Source of the DNA: Luteimonas granuli
GTDB lineage: Bacteria > Pseudomonadota > Gammaproteobacteria > Xanthomonadales > Xanthomonadaceae
Direction of reading: 5' to 3'
DNA: 64,000 nt
Assembly (NCBI RefSeq): GCF_007795095.1
Contig: NZ_CP042218.1
Coordinates: forward strand, 1,240,001-1,304,000
Shown: one piece after another, positions 7,825-17,500 of the stretch
Layout of the letters: each line of letters starts with the position of its first letter
Numbering within the stretch: the stretch's first letter is position 1
Made by a program: the position numbers and the translations under genes
Notes under the pieces: generated by a model
Told to the model about the DNA's origin: nothing
What the model saw: the letters and a program-made list of their open reading frames with translations, nothing else
Databases searched by the model: none

Positions 7825-9306
7825 GTGGCCTTCCATGACCTGCGCTCGTTCCTGTCGCGACTGGAGCGCGACGGCCAGCTGCGGCGCGTCGCCGCGCCCG
7901 TCGATCCGGTGCTGGAGTCGACCGCGCTCTGCCTGCGCGCCCTTCGCGAAGGAGGCCCGGCGCTGCTGATGGAGCAGCCGGTGGGCGCCGGGCACGCCCT
8001 GCTGGGCAACCTGTTCGGCCACCGCACGCGCATCGAGGCCGCGCTGGCCGGGCGACCGCTGGCCTCGCTGCGCGAACTGGGCGAGCTGCTGGCCGCGATC
8101 AAGGAGCCGCGCTGGCCGTCGAGCCTGAAGCAGGCACTGTCGACCTGGCCGGAGCTGGCGCAGCTGGCCCTGGTCGCGCCACAGACCGTGCGCGAAGCGG
8201 AGTTCGACGACGAGGTGCTCGAAGGCGAGGACATCGACCTCTCGCGCCTGCCGATCCAGCACTGCTGGCCGGGCGACGCCGCACGTCTCATCACCCTGGG
8301 CCTGGTGGTCACCCGCGGCACCCGCAAGCCGCGCCAGAACATCGGCATCTACCGCATGCAGGTGATCGGCCGCGACCGCGTGATCATGCGCTGGCTGCCG
8401 CATCGCGGCGGCGCGCTGGACTTCGCCGACTGGTGCGCCGACCGCCCGGGAGAACCCTTCCCGGTGGTGGTGGCGATCGGGGTCGATCCCGCGACCACGC
8501 TGGCGGCGGTGGCGCCGGTGCCGGACACGCTGTCGGAGTACGAGTTCGCGGGCCTGCTGCGCGGCCAGCGCACGCGCATCTGGCGCAGCGAGCGCACCGG
8601 CCTGGACGCCCCGGCCGGCAGCGAGATCCTGATCGAAGGCGTGATCCATCCCGGCGAGACCGCGCTCGAGGGCCCCTTCGGCGACCACACCGGCTACTAC
8701 AACGCTGCAGCGCAGTTCCCGGTGCTCCGGATCGAACGCATGCGCCTGCGCCGCGACGCGATCTACCAGGGCAGCTACATGGGCCGCGCGCCCTTCGACG
8801 AACCCTCGGTGCTGGCGATGGCGCTCAACGACATCTTCGTGCCGATCCTGCGCAAGGTGTTCCCCGAGATCGTCGACTTCCACCTGCCGCCGGAGGCCTG
8901 CTCCTACCGCATCGCCGTGGTCTCGATCCGCAAGCAGTACCCCGGGCATGCGCGCCGGATCATGATGGCGGTCTGGTCCTACCTGCGGCAGTTCACCTAC
9001 ACCAAGTTCGTGATCGTCACCGACGACGACATCGACGTGCGCGACTGGTCGCAGGTGGTCTGGGCGGTGTCCACGCGCGTGGACCCGGCGCGCGACACCA
9101 TGCTGGTGGAGAACACGCCCATCGACTACCTGGACTTCGCCAGCCCGGTGGCGGGCGTGGGCTCGAAGCTCGGCATCGACGCCACCAACAAGCTGCCCGG
9201 CGAGACCAGCCGCGAGTGGAGCCGTCCGATCGTGCCGGATCCGGACGTGGAGCGGCGCGTGGATGCGCTGTGGGCCGGCGTGCTGGACACGGCGCGCCGA
9301 GCCTGA
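7825..9306 (+). CDS. ubiD: 4-hydroxy-3-polyprenylbenzoate decarboxylase UbiD
   Basis: prFMN-dependent decarboxylase that removes the carboxyl group of the octaprenyl-hydroxybenzoate intermediate in ubiquinone synthesis. At 493 residues it has the full UbiD length (497 in E. coli). Family hallmarks are seen: [13 protein letters not shown], the prFMN/metal-binding segment [28 protein letters not shown] and the [15 protein letters not shown] segment. The start is GTG with GGGGGA 9 bp upstream. It is divergent from aroQ-ubiT across about 170 bp and ends 6 bp from the convergent histidine kinase. The UbiX partner is not in the window. Confidence 0.95.
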   Translation: MAFHDLRSFLSRLERDGQLRRVAAPVDPVLESTALCLRALREGGPALLMEQPVGAGHALLGNLFGHRTRIEAALAGRPLASLRELGELLAAIKEPRWPSSLKQALSTWPELAQLALVAPQTVREAEFDDEVLEGEDIDLSRLPIQHCWPGDAARLITLGLVVTRGTRKPRQNIGIYRMQVIGRDRVIMRWLPHRGGALDFADWCADRPGEPFPVVVAIGVDPATTLAAVAPVPDTLSEYEFAGLLRGQRTRIWRSERTGLDAPAGSEILIEGVIHPGETALEGPFGDHTGYYNAAAQFPVLRIERMRLRRDAIYQGSYMGRAPFDEPSVLAMALNDIFVPILRKVFPEIVDFHLPPEACSYRIAVVSIRKQYPGHARRIMMAVWSYLRQFTYTKFVIVTDDDIDVRDWSQVVWAVSTRVDPARDTMLVENTPIDYLDFASPVAGVGSKLGIDATNKLPGETSREWSRPIVPDPDVERRVDALWAGVLDTARRA

Positions 9307-9312
9307 CGCCGG

Positions 9313-10668
9313 TCAGCCTGGACCGGGAGCCCTGGGCAGGCGCAGCACCACGCGCGCACCTCCCGGCGCCGAGCGCCCGACCGCGAGCGAACCGCCGTGC
9401 AGGGCGGCGATGGCGTGGACGATGGACAGGCCCAGCCCGCTGCCACTGCCGCCGCTGCGCAGGAAGCGTTCGCCCAGCCGGCCGCCATGCTCCTCCGGGA
9501 AGCCGGGGCCCTCGTCCTCGACGCTGAATTCGGCGCGGTCCCCGAGCTCGCGCACCGCGACCTCCACGCGCCCGGGGGAACGGCCGTGGCCGATGGCGTT
9601 GTCCACCAGGTTGTGCAGCGCGATGCCGAGCAGGCCGGCGCTGCCGCGCACGCGGACCTCGCCCTCGGCCAGGAACGACAGTTCCACGCCGCGCGGGATC
9701 GCGCGTTCGCTGGCATCCGCGACCACGGAGCGGGCCAGCTGCCCGAGCGACAGCACCTCGGCGTCGCGCACCGCGTCCAGCGACTCCACCCGCGCCAGCG
9801 TCAGCAACTGCTCGACCAGGCGCTCCATGCGCCGCAGGCCACCGCGCGCCCGGTCCAGATGCTGCATGCGCAGGGCGGCGTCCGTCGCGCCGGTGGCCAG
9901 GTCGAGTTCCAGCTGCAGCACGGACAGGGGATGCCGGAGTTCGTGCGCAGCATCGGCGGTGAAGCGGCGCTCGCGCGCGAGGGCGGCATCCAGCGTACCG
10001 ACCAGCGCATCGACGGCACGGGTCAGCTGCAGCAGCTCCCCCGGCACGTCATCGCGCGTGAGGGTCGGTGTGCGCGCCGGCTGGGTCGCGATCGCGCGCG
10101 ACACCGCGCGCAGCGGCGCCAGGCCGCCGCGCAGGCCGAACCATGTGGCAGCGGGCAGCAGGAGCAGCAGCGCCAGCAGCGGCAGCACCATCGCCCGCGC
10201 CAGGCCGCCGATCAACTCGTCGCGGTCGTGGAGCGGCGCCGCCACCTGGATCCAGTGCCGCTGCGCCGAATCCCAGCGCTGGTAGACGCGCCAGGTCTCG
10301 CCGTCGTGCTGCAGGGTGTGGAAATGCGCCTCGCGGTGATCGACCTCGAGCACCGGCAGGCTGGAAGCATCCAGCAGCACCCCGCCGCGCCGGTCGCGCA
10401 CCACGATCTCCGGCCGTGCGCCCTCGTCGTCCGCGTCCTCGATGGCGTCGATGGTGTCCAGGACGTCGCGCTGCACCAGCGCCGCGTCGGGCATCGACGC
10501 GAGGACTGCCAGCACGCTCGCCGCCGTGCGCTCCAGTTCGCGGTCGAACATTTCCGCCGTCTCGTGGCGAGCCACCTGTGCCAGCCACAGCCCGGCGCCC
10601 AGCCACAGTGCGACCACCGGCAGGCCGACCGACCACAGCAGGCGGCGCTGCAGCGAGGGGCGCGTCAT
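9313..10668 (-). CDS. Sensor histidine kinase, OmpR-partner type
   Basis: A 451-residue inner-membrane kinase. Transmembrane segments lie at about 12-31 and 159-178 and enclose a periplasmic sensor of about 125 residues. A HAMP-like stretch is followed by HisKA with His242 in AAHELRHPLS, then an HATPase domain with N-box NLVDNAIGHG and G-boxes DEGPGFP and GSGLGLSI. The start overlaps the response regulator stop by 4 bp. General architecture is like QseC/PmrB kinases; the signal is unknown. Confidence 0.9.
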   Translation of the reverse strand: MTRPSLQRRLLWSVGLPVVALWLGAGLWLAQVARHETAEMFDRELERTAASVLAVLASMPDAALVQRDVLDTIDAIEDADDEGARPEIVVRDRRGGVLLDASSLPVLEVDHREAHFHTLQHDGETWRVYQRWDSAQRHWIQVAAPLHDRDELIGGLARAMVLPLLALLLLLPAATWFGLRGGLAPLRAVSRAIATQPARTPTLTRDDVPGELLQLTRAVDALVGTLDAALARERRFTADAAHELRHPLSVLQLELDLATGATDAALRMQHLDRARGGLRRMERLVEQLLTLARVESLDAVRDAEVLSLGQLARSVVADASERAIPRGVELSFLAEGEVRVRGSAGLLGIALHNLVDNAIGHGRSPGRVEVAVRELGDRAEFSVEDEGPGFPEEHGGRLGERFLRSGGSGSGLGLSIVHAIAALHGGSLAVGRSAPGGARVVLRLPRAPGPG

Positions 10669-11366
10669 GCCGGCGGCCTTTCGCCATCCGCCGTCGCCCG
10701 CGCGGCGACGGGCGGGTACAGCGCGTAGCCCACGCCGCGCAGGGTGCGCACCCAGCCCTGCCCCAGCTTCCGGCGCAGGTGGTGGACGTGGACTTCGATC
10801 GCGTTGCTGGCCACTTCCTCGCCCCAGCCGTACACCGCCTCCTCCAGCTGCGCCCGCGACAGCGCACGCCCCGGATGCGCGGCCAGCGCTTCGAGCAGGG
10901 CGTACTCGCGCGGGGACAGCTCCAGCGGTGCGCCGTCCAGCCGGGCGCTGCGCGCGGACGGGTCCAGCTCCAGCGCACCCAGGCGCTGGACTGGCGCCGG
11001 ATCGCCGCCGGAGCGTCGCAGCAGCGCGCGCACCCGGGCGGCCAGCTCATCCAGGTGCACGGGCTTGACCACGTAGTCGTCGGCGCCGCAGTCGAGCCCG
11101 GCGATGCGGTCGTCGATCGCATCGCGCGCGGTCAGCAGCAGCACCGGCGTACGGTCTCCGCGGCGGCGCAGGGCGGTGACGACGTCGACGCCGCTCATCC
11201 GCGGCAGGTTCCAGTCGAGCACCGCCGCGGCATAGGGCACCGAATCGAACGCATGCAGGGCGTGGCGGCCGTCGTCCACCCAGTCCACGGCATGGCCGAG
11301 GTGGCGCAGCCCGTCGGCGAGGGCGCGGCCCAGGGCCTGGTCGTCTTCGGCGAGCAGGATGCGCAT
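10665..11366 (-). CDS. OmpR-family response regulator
   Basis: A 233-residue regulator with an N-terminal receiver (acidic pair Asp8-Asp9, phospho-acceptor Asp51 in VLDWNLPRMSG, Lys in DDYVVKPVHL) and a C-terminal winged helix (ELSPREYALLEAL to VRTLRGVGYALYPP). It is encoded directly upstream of and overlapping its kinase. It is QseB/PmrA-like in layout. Targets are unknown; the cytochrome b561 gene lies 65 bp beyond, transcribed towards it. Confidence 0.91.
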   Translation of the reverse strand: MRILLAEDDQALGRALADGLRHLGHAVDWVDDGRHALHAFDSVPYAAAVLDWNLPRMSGVDVVTALRRRGDRTPVLLLTARDAIDDRIAGLDCGADDYVVKPVHLDELAARVRALLRRSGGDPAPVQRLGALELDPSARSARLDGAPLELSPREYALLEALAAHPGRALSRAQLEEAVYGWGEEVASNAIEVHVHHLRRKLGQGWVRTLRGVGYALYPPVAARATADGERPPA

Positions 11367-11431
11367 GCGTGCACCCTACCCCTGCCGGCCGCATCCGTCG
11401 CGGGGGGCCGGCAGGGGCGTGCGCCCTTCCC

Positions 11432-12019
11432 TCAGGGACCCTCGTCCTCCAGCGCCCGCTTGCGGCCGTGGATCATCGCGGCGACCAGGTTCTCGCGGTA
11501 GTGCAGGCTTTCGGTGATGGCTGCCAGCACGTGGACGCCGACCAGGGCGAGCAGCCCGTAGGCAAGCGCCTCGTGCAGCTCCTCGAGCCATTCAAGATCG
11601 TGGTAGGCGTCCAGGGTCTGCATCCATCCGGTCAGGCCCACGGCCGCGACGCCGGCCATCAGGACCAGGATCATCACCGCCGCGGCGGGGTTGTGGCCGA
11701 GCTGGCGCCTGGATCGACCTGCCAGCCGTTCCCGCAGGTAGGTGCCGACGGCGCGCGGGCCGCGGACCCAGCTGCTGAAGCGCGCCTGCCGCGGACCGGC
11801 CAGCCCCCACAGCACGCGGAAGGCGATCAGACCGAGCGCGGTGTAGCCGAGCAGCCGGTGCGCCATGTCGCCCTCCTCGACGAGGAACGCGCCCAGGACG
11901 CAGGCCGCCAGCGACCAGTGGAACAGGCGCAGCAGCGGGTCCCAGACCTTGACCGTCGACGTCCGGGTGCCGGCATCGCGGCCGGCGGCAACGGCAGGCA
12001 GGGGAAACGGGGCGTTCAT
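11432..12019 (-). CDS. Cytochrome b561-type membrane protein
   Basis: A 195-residue di-heme b-type cytochrome of the b561/Ni-Fe-hydrogenase b-subunit family. Four membrane helices are visible. Probable heme ligands are the His in RLFHWSLAACVLG, in DMAHRLLGYTALGL and in ELHEALAYGLLALVGVHVLAAI. These proteins pass electrons between the quinone pool and periplasmic partners. The ATG at 12019 has a strong ribosome site AAGGAGAAT and is preferred over an upstream in-frame start. It is divergent from ubiU and shares the intergenic region that holds the FNR/ANR box. No partner subunit gene is adjacent. Confidence 0.87.
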   Translation of the reverse strand: MNAPFPLPAVAAGRDAGTRTSTVKVWDPLLRLFHWSLAACVLGAFLVEEGDMAHRLLGYTALGLIAFRVLWGLAGPRQARFSSWVRGPRAVGTYLRERLAGRSRRQLGHNPAAAVMILVLMAGVAAVGLTGWMQTLDAYHDLEWLEELHEALAYGLLALVGVHVLAAITESLHYRENLVAAMIHGRKRALEDEGP

Positions 12020-12119
12020 GGAATTCTCCTTCGAGCGGGCACCTGCCCGCGTCCGCATTGCACGCCTGCAGGCTTATGGCCGGCTTAAGCGCGTCCCGCA
12101 GTCGAGGCCGGTCCGGCGG

Positions 12120-12133
12120 TTGATCCAGGTCAA
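12120..12133 (+). promoter_or_regulatory. FNR/ANR box upstream of ubiUV
   Basis: TTGAT-CCAG-GTCAA fits the TTGA(T/C)-N4-(A/G)TCAA consensus perfectly. If centred at -41.5, the start point would be near 12168 and the -10 near 12156-12162 (GAGGAT, poor match), leaving a 22-nt leader before the ubiU ATG. In E. coli, ubiUV is under Fnr control, so the site is in the expected place. It could also act on the divergent cytochrome b561 gene. Confidence 0.75.
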
Positions 12134-12190
12134 GGACGCCGGCGCCGCGCGGCGGCGAGGATGCCCGTTCATCCCCGCGTGGAGCCTTGC

Positions 12191-13189
12191 ATGCAACTGG
12201 TCTGTCCCGCCGGCAATCTTCCGGCCCTGCAGGCGGCGGTCGACGCCGGCGCCGACGCGGTCTACGCCGGCCTGCGCGACCAGACCAACGCCCGCGCCTT
12301 CCCCGGGCTCAATTTCAGCGACGACGAGCTGCGCGCCGGCATCCGCTACGCGCATGCGAAGGGCGCGAAGGTCTACCTCGCGCTCAACACCTATCCGGAC
12401 AGCGCGCGCGTGGCGCAGTGGCACGCTGCGGTCGATACCGCCGCCGGCCTGGGTTGCGACGCGATCATCGCCGCCGAGATGTCGGTTCTCGACTACGCGG
12501 CGCGCACGCATCCCGGCATGCCGCGGCACCTCTCGGTGCAGGGCTCGGCGACCACCGCGCCCGCGCTGCAGTACGCCTTCGAGCGCTTCGGCATCAGCCG
12601 CGCGGTGCTGCCGCGGGTGCTCTCGATCCAGCAGGTCGAGCGTCTGTGCGAGCGCGCGCCGGTGGCGATCGAGGTCTTCGCCTTCGGCAGCCTGTGCATC
12701 ATGGTCGAGGGCCGCTGCCAGCTGTCGAGCTATGTCACCGGCGCCTCGCCCAACCGCCACGGCGTGTGCTCGCCGGCGAAGTTCGTGCGCTGGGACGAGT
12801 TCGACGACGGAAGCCGCACCGCGCGCCTGAACACCGTCCTGATCGACCGCTTCCAGCCGGCCGAACCCGCCGGCTATCCCACCGTGTGCAAGGGCCGCTT
12901 CGAAGTCGGCGGCGAGATCTTCCACGCGCTCGAGGAGCCGACCAGCCTCAACACGCTGGAGCTGCTGCCGCGGCTGGCGCAGGCCGGCGTGACCGCCCTG
13001 AAGATCGAGGGCCGGCAGCGCGGCGCGGCCTACGTGGCCTCGGTCACCCGCACCTGGCGCGCGGCGATCGACCGCCATCGCGCCGACCCGGGCGCCTGGA
13101 CGCTGCAGCAGCGCTGGCAGTCCGAGCTGTCAGCGCATGCCGAAGGCCACCAGACCACGCTCGGCCCCTACCACCGCGCCTGGCATTGA
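12191..13189 (+). CDS. ubiU: O2-independent ubiquinone hydroxylase component UbiU
   Basis: U32-family protein that with UbiV forms the heterodimer hydroxylating the ubiquinone ring without O2, using prephenate as oxygen donor. The 332-residue product is almost exactly the E. coli length (331). Cys169, Cys176, Cys193 and Cys233 correspond to the [4Fe-4S] ligands of E. coli UbiU (169, 176, 193, 232). Family segments include GLNFSDDELRAG, FAFGSLCIMVEGRCQLSSY and EEPTSLNTLELLP. The ATG at 12191 gives the canonical MQLVCPAGN start; an in-frame ATG 30 bp earlier adds a non-conserved extension. Confidence 0.96.
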   Translation: MQLVCPAGNLPALQAAVDAGADAVYAGLRDQTNARAFPGLNFSDDELRAGIRYAHAKGAKVYLALNTYPDSARVAQWHAAVDTAAGLGCDAIIAAEMSVLDYAARTHPGMPRHLSVQGSATTAPALQYAFERFGISRAVLPRVLSIQQVERLCERAPVAIEVFAFGSLCIMVEGRCQLSSYVTGASPNRHGVCSPAKFVRWDEFDDGSRTARLNTVLIDRFQPAEPAGYPTVCKGRFEVGGEIFHALEEPTSLNTLELLPRLAQAGVTALKIEGRQRGAAYVASVTRTWRAAIDRHRADPGAWTLQQRWQSELSAHAEGHQTTLGPYHRAWH

Positions 13190-13217
13190 GTCGCCGGGCA
13201 TCGAAAGGAACCTTCGC

Positions 13218-14105
13218 ATGAAGCTGAGCCTCGGCCCGCTGCAGTATTTCTGGCCGCGCCAACGCACCCTGGACTTCTACCGCGACGTGGCCGCCTGGCC
13301 GGTGGATGTCGTCTACCTGGGCGAGACCGTGTGCAGCAAGCGCCGTGAACTGCGCACCATCGACTGGCTGAACCTGGCGGAAGAGATGGCAGCCGCCGGC
13401 AAGGAGGTGGTGCTGTCGAGCCTGGCCCTGATCGAGGCCGAGTCCGAGCTCGGCGTGCTGCAGCGCCAGGTCGAGCACGGCGGCTTCTGGCTCGAAGCCA
13501 ACGACCTGTCGGCGGTCCAGCTGTGCCGCCTCGCCGGCGTGCCTTTCGTCGCGGGTCCGACGCTGAACGTCTACAACCACCGCGCGCTGTCGATGCTGGT
13601 CGAGGACGGCCTGCGGCGCTGGGTGCCCGGCGTCGAGCAGGGTCGCCAGTTGATCGAGGAGCTGCGCGACGGAATGCACGCCGACGGCCACGCGATGCCG
13701 GAGCTGGAGGTGATCGCCTGGGGCCGGCTTCCGCTCTCGTTCTCGGCGCGCTGCTTCACCGCGCGCGCGCTCGACCTGCCCAAGGACCAGTGCGGCTTCC
13801 GCTGCATCGACTATCCCGACGGCATGCCCCTGGCCACCCGCGAGGGGCGCCCCTTCCTGCGCATCAACGGCATCCAGGTGCAGGGCGAGGAAACCACCGA
13901 CCTCGGCCCGGAGCTGCCGGCACTGGCGGCGCTGGGCGTCGATCTGCTGCGGATCTATCCGCAGGCCGAGGGCACGCGCGAGATCGTCGAGCGCTTCGAC
14001 GCCGCACGGGCTGCCGACGCGCCGCTGGCGCCGATGGGTGCGCGCAATGGCTACTGGCAGGGCGAGGCGGGGATGACGCTGACGGGGCACGGCGCCGGCG
14101 GCTGA
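13218..14105 (+). CDS. ubiV: O2-independent ubiquinone hydroxylase component UbiV
   Basis: Partner of UbiU. The 295-residue U32-family protein has Cys39, Cys179, Cys192 and Cys196, matching the E. coli UbiV [4Fe-4S] ligands (39, 180, 193, 197). Family segments: LGPLQYFWPR near the start, LGETVCSKRRE and WGRLPLSFSARCFTAR. The start with AAAGGAA ribosome site lies 28 bp after the ubiU stop, so the two form an operon. It ends at an inverted-repeat region that separates it from the convergent efflux operon. Confidence 0.96.
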   Translation: MKLSLGPLQYFWPRQRTLDFYRDVAAWPVDVVYLGETVCSKRRELRTIDWLNLAEEMAAAGKEVVLSSLALIEAESELGVLQRQVEHGGFWLEANDLSAVQLCRLAGVPFVAGPTLNVYNHRALSMLVEDGLRRWVPGVEQGRQLIEELRDGMHADGHAMPELEVIAWGRLPLSFSARCFTARALDLPKDQCGFRCIDYPDGMPLATREGRPFLRINGIQVQGEETTDLGPELPALAALGVDLLRIYPQAEGTREIVERFDAARAADAPLAPMGARNGYWQGEAGMTLTGHGAGG

Positions 14106-14152
14106 CGACCGCGCGCCAAGAAAAAGCGGAACGCACCGGGAGAGTCCGCGCC

Positions 14153-14266
14153 GCCCGCCGCGGACGCAGGGGGGATGCCCAGCCGGATTCTTCGCGTCCT
14201 GCTCCCAGATCCGGCCGCCGGCCATCCATGGCCGGCTCTGGGCATCCCCCTGCGTCCACGGCGAGC
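14153..14266. repeat. Long palindromic repeat unit, type B copy 2 (inverted)
   Basis: Reverse-complement copy of the unit at 4124-4238, with arms 14153-14182 and 14238-14266 and the same core dyad GCCGGCCATccATGGCCGGC in the middle. Identity over the inner half is near complete by eye (GCGTCCTGCTCCCAGATCCG is shared). It is part of the composite B-A element between convergent ubiV and the RND gene. No gene is seen in 14106-14519. Confidence 0.8.
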
Positions 14267-14350
14267 CCGAACCTTCGTGGCGGTCGGGAGCGAAGGCAAA
14301 AGCGCGACCGCTCATGCTCTTCGTCCCGAAGCCGGGAAACGCCCGGGCCA

Positions 14351-14458
14351 GTCCCGTGCACAGGGGGTGTGCGGACAGCCGGCCATGGATGGCCGGCGGC
14401 CGGCAGTGGTAGCAGGACGCGGAGACTGCCGGGGGAGCACACCCCCTGTGTACGGGAC
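14351..14458. repeat. Long palindromic repeat unit, type A copy 2 (inverted)
   Basis: Reverse-complement copy of the unit at 3875-3987; outer arms 14351-14372 and 14437-14458 share GTCCCGTGCACAGGGG and its near complement. Between this unit and type B copy 2, the segment CGCGACCGCT...TTCGTCCCGAAGCC is also shared with the first composite element, so the whole A-B cassette, not only the hairpins, is duplicated in inverted orientation. Confidence 0.8.
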
Positions 14459-14519
14459 CGGCGGCGCGGACCACAGCGGAGCGGGCCGGAAGCTCCGGCC
14501 CGCGCGCGCATGCATCACA

Positions 14520-17500
14520 TCAACCGGCAGCCGATCCCTCCGCCGGCGCCGGCCCGTCCAGCCGCTCGCCCAGCACCCGGCGCACGGTGACGAAGAACAC
14601 CGGGATCAGCAGCAGGCCGAGGAAGGTCGCGAACAGCATGCCGCCGATCACGCCCGTGCCCAGCGCGTGACGTGCGTTGGCACCGGCGCCGGTGGACAGC
14701 GCCATCGGCGTGACACCCATGATGAAGGCGAACGAGGTCATCAGGATCGGACGGAAGCGCAGGCGCGCGGCCTCGACCACCGCCTCGCGCAGCGGCTTGC
14801 CCTGGGCGCGCTCCAGCACCGCGAACTCGATGATCAGGATCGCGTTCTTCGCCGCCAGGCCGATCACCGTGATCATGCCGATCTTGAAGAAGATGTCGTT
14901 CGACAGCCCCGGACGCAGGGTGGTGAACACCACCGCGCCGAGGATGCCCAGAGGCACGATCAGCAGCACCGCCACCGGGATCGACCAGCTCTCGTACAGC
15001 GCGGCCAGTGCGAGGAACACCACCACCACCGACAGCACCAGCAGCAGGGTCGCGGTGTTGCCGGCGATGATCTCCTGGTAGGACATGCCCGCCCAGTCGT
15101 AGCCGAAGCCGGCCGGAAGCTCCTCGTCGACGATCCGCTCCATCGCGCCCATGGCCTCGCCCGAGCTGTGCCCCGGCGCCTGCGAGCCGACGATGTTCAC
15201 CGCCGAATAGCCGTTGTAGCGGGTCAGCGAGGGCGTATTCATCACCCACTGCGACGAGACCACGTTCGACAGCGGGATCATGCTGCGCTCGCCCTCGGCG
15301 TTCGCCGGGCCGGGCGTATGGAAGCGCGCCAGCGAACCGGGGTCGGTGCGGTAGGGCGCGTCGGCGCGCATGTTGACGCGCTTCACGCGGCCGTCGGCGA
15401 AGTAGTCGTTGACGTAGACCGGCGCCAGCATCAGCTGGATGGTGCTGTAGATGTCCGCGACCGACAGTCCCATGGCCTGGGCCTGCACGCGGTCGACGGT
15501 GAGCTTGAGCTGGGGCGCGTTCTCGAGCGTGTTCGGGCGGACCGCGGTCAGCGCCGGGTCCTGCGCCGCCGCGCCCAGCAGCTGGTTGCGCGCCCCGGTC
15601 AGCGCCTCGCGCCCCAGGCCGGCGCGGTCCTGCAGGTACATGTCGAAGCCGCCGAACTGGCCCAGACCCTGCACCGTCGGCAGGTTGACCACGAAGATCT
15701 GCGCGTCGCGGATGCCGTACAGCGCGCCGTTCGCCGCCTGGATGAAGTCCTGCACGGTGCCGTCCCGCTCGCTCCAGTCCTTGAGCTTGATGAAGGCCAT
15801 GCCGACGTTCTCGCCCTGGCCGATGAAGCTGAAGCCGGCGACCTGCATCATGCCTTCGTAGCCGTCCACCTGTTCGAGCGTCCTGCGCACGTCCTCGAAG
15901 ACGGCCTGGGTGCGCTGCAGGGTCGAACCCGGGGGCAGCTGCACGATGGCCATGGCATAGCCCTGGTCCTCCTCGGGCAGGAAGCTGCCGGGCAGCCGCG
16001 TGAACAGCAGCCCGGTGACCACCACCAGGGCCGCGAACACCAGCATCCAGCGCGGCGCATGGCTGATCGCGCTGCCGACGTGGCGCACGTAGGTGGCGGC
16101 GATCCGGTCGTAGTACCGGTTGAAGGTGCGGTAGACCATGTTCCGGCGCCGGCCGCCCCCGCCTTCGCCGTGGTGCGCGTCCTCCTTGCGCAGGAAGCTG
16201 GCGCACAGCGCGGGCGTGAAGCCCAGCGCCAGGAAGGCGGAGAAGGCCATCGCCACCGCGATCGTGATCGCGAACTGCTTGTAGATCTCGCCCGAGGCGC
16301 CGCCCTGCAGCGCGCTGGGGATGAACACCGCCGCCAGCACCACGGTGATCGCGACCACCGCGCCGGTGATCTGTTCCATGGCCTTGATCGTGGCCTCGCG
16401 CGGTGCCAGGCCTTCCTCGCTCATGATGCGCTCGACGTTCTCGATCACCACGATCGCGTCGTCGACCACGATGCCGATCGCCAGCACCATCGCGAACAGG
16501 GTCAGCTGGTTCACGGTGAAGCCGAGCATGCTCAGGCCGAGGAAGGTGCCGAGCAGCGCTACCGGGATCACCAGGGTCGGGATGATGGTCGCGCGCAGGT
16601 TCTGCAGGAAGACCAGCATCACCAGGAACACCAGCACCACCGCCTCGAGCAGGGTCTTGACCACTTCCTTGATCGAAATGGTCACGAAGGTGGTGCTGTC
16701 GAAGGGCGAGAACCACTCCACGCCCTGCGGGAAGCTGCCCTGGAGTTCGTCCATGCGCGAGGTCACCGCCTCGGCCACGGTCAGCGCGTTCGCGCCCGGC
16801 AGCAGCTGCACCGCGAAGGCGCCGGTGGGCTGGCCATTGAACTTGCTGTCGAAACCGTAGCCCTGGGCGCCGATCGTGATACGCGCCACGTCCTTCAGCC
16901 GCACCGTGCTGCCGTCGCCGTCCGCGCGCAGGATGATGTCGCCGAACTGCTCGGGCGTGCTGAAGCGGCCCTCGGCCGAGACCGTGGCGGTGAAACCCTG
17001 GCCCTCGGGCGCCGGATCGGAGCCGATCGAGCCGGCCGCGAACTGCACGTTCTGGCCGCGCACGGCCTGCAGCACCTGGCTGGCCGACAGGCCGTAGCCC
17101 TGCATCCGGTCCGGGTTGAGCCAGATGTTCATGGCGTACTCGGAGCCGAACTGCTGGGTGCTGCCGACGCCGGGCACGCGCGAGATCTGTTCCAGCACGC
17201 TGGCGCCGATGAGGTTGTTGAGCGCGTTGCGGTCGAAGGCCGGGTTCGACGAGCGCAGCGCCACCACCATCAGGAAGCCGGCGTTGGCCTTGGCCACCAC
17301 GACGCCCTGCTGGGTGACCTCGGTCGGCAGGCGCGGCGTGGCCAGCGCGACCTTGTTCTGCACCTGCACCTGGGCGATGTCGGGATCGGTGCCGGTCTGG
17401 AAGGTCAGCGTGATGCTGGCGCGACCCGAGGAGCTGGAGCTCGAGCTGAAGTACAGCAGGTTGTCGATGCCGGTGAGCTGCTGCTCGATCACCTGGGTGA

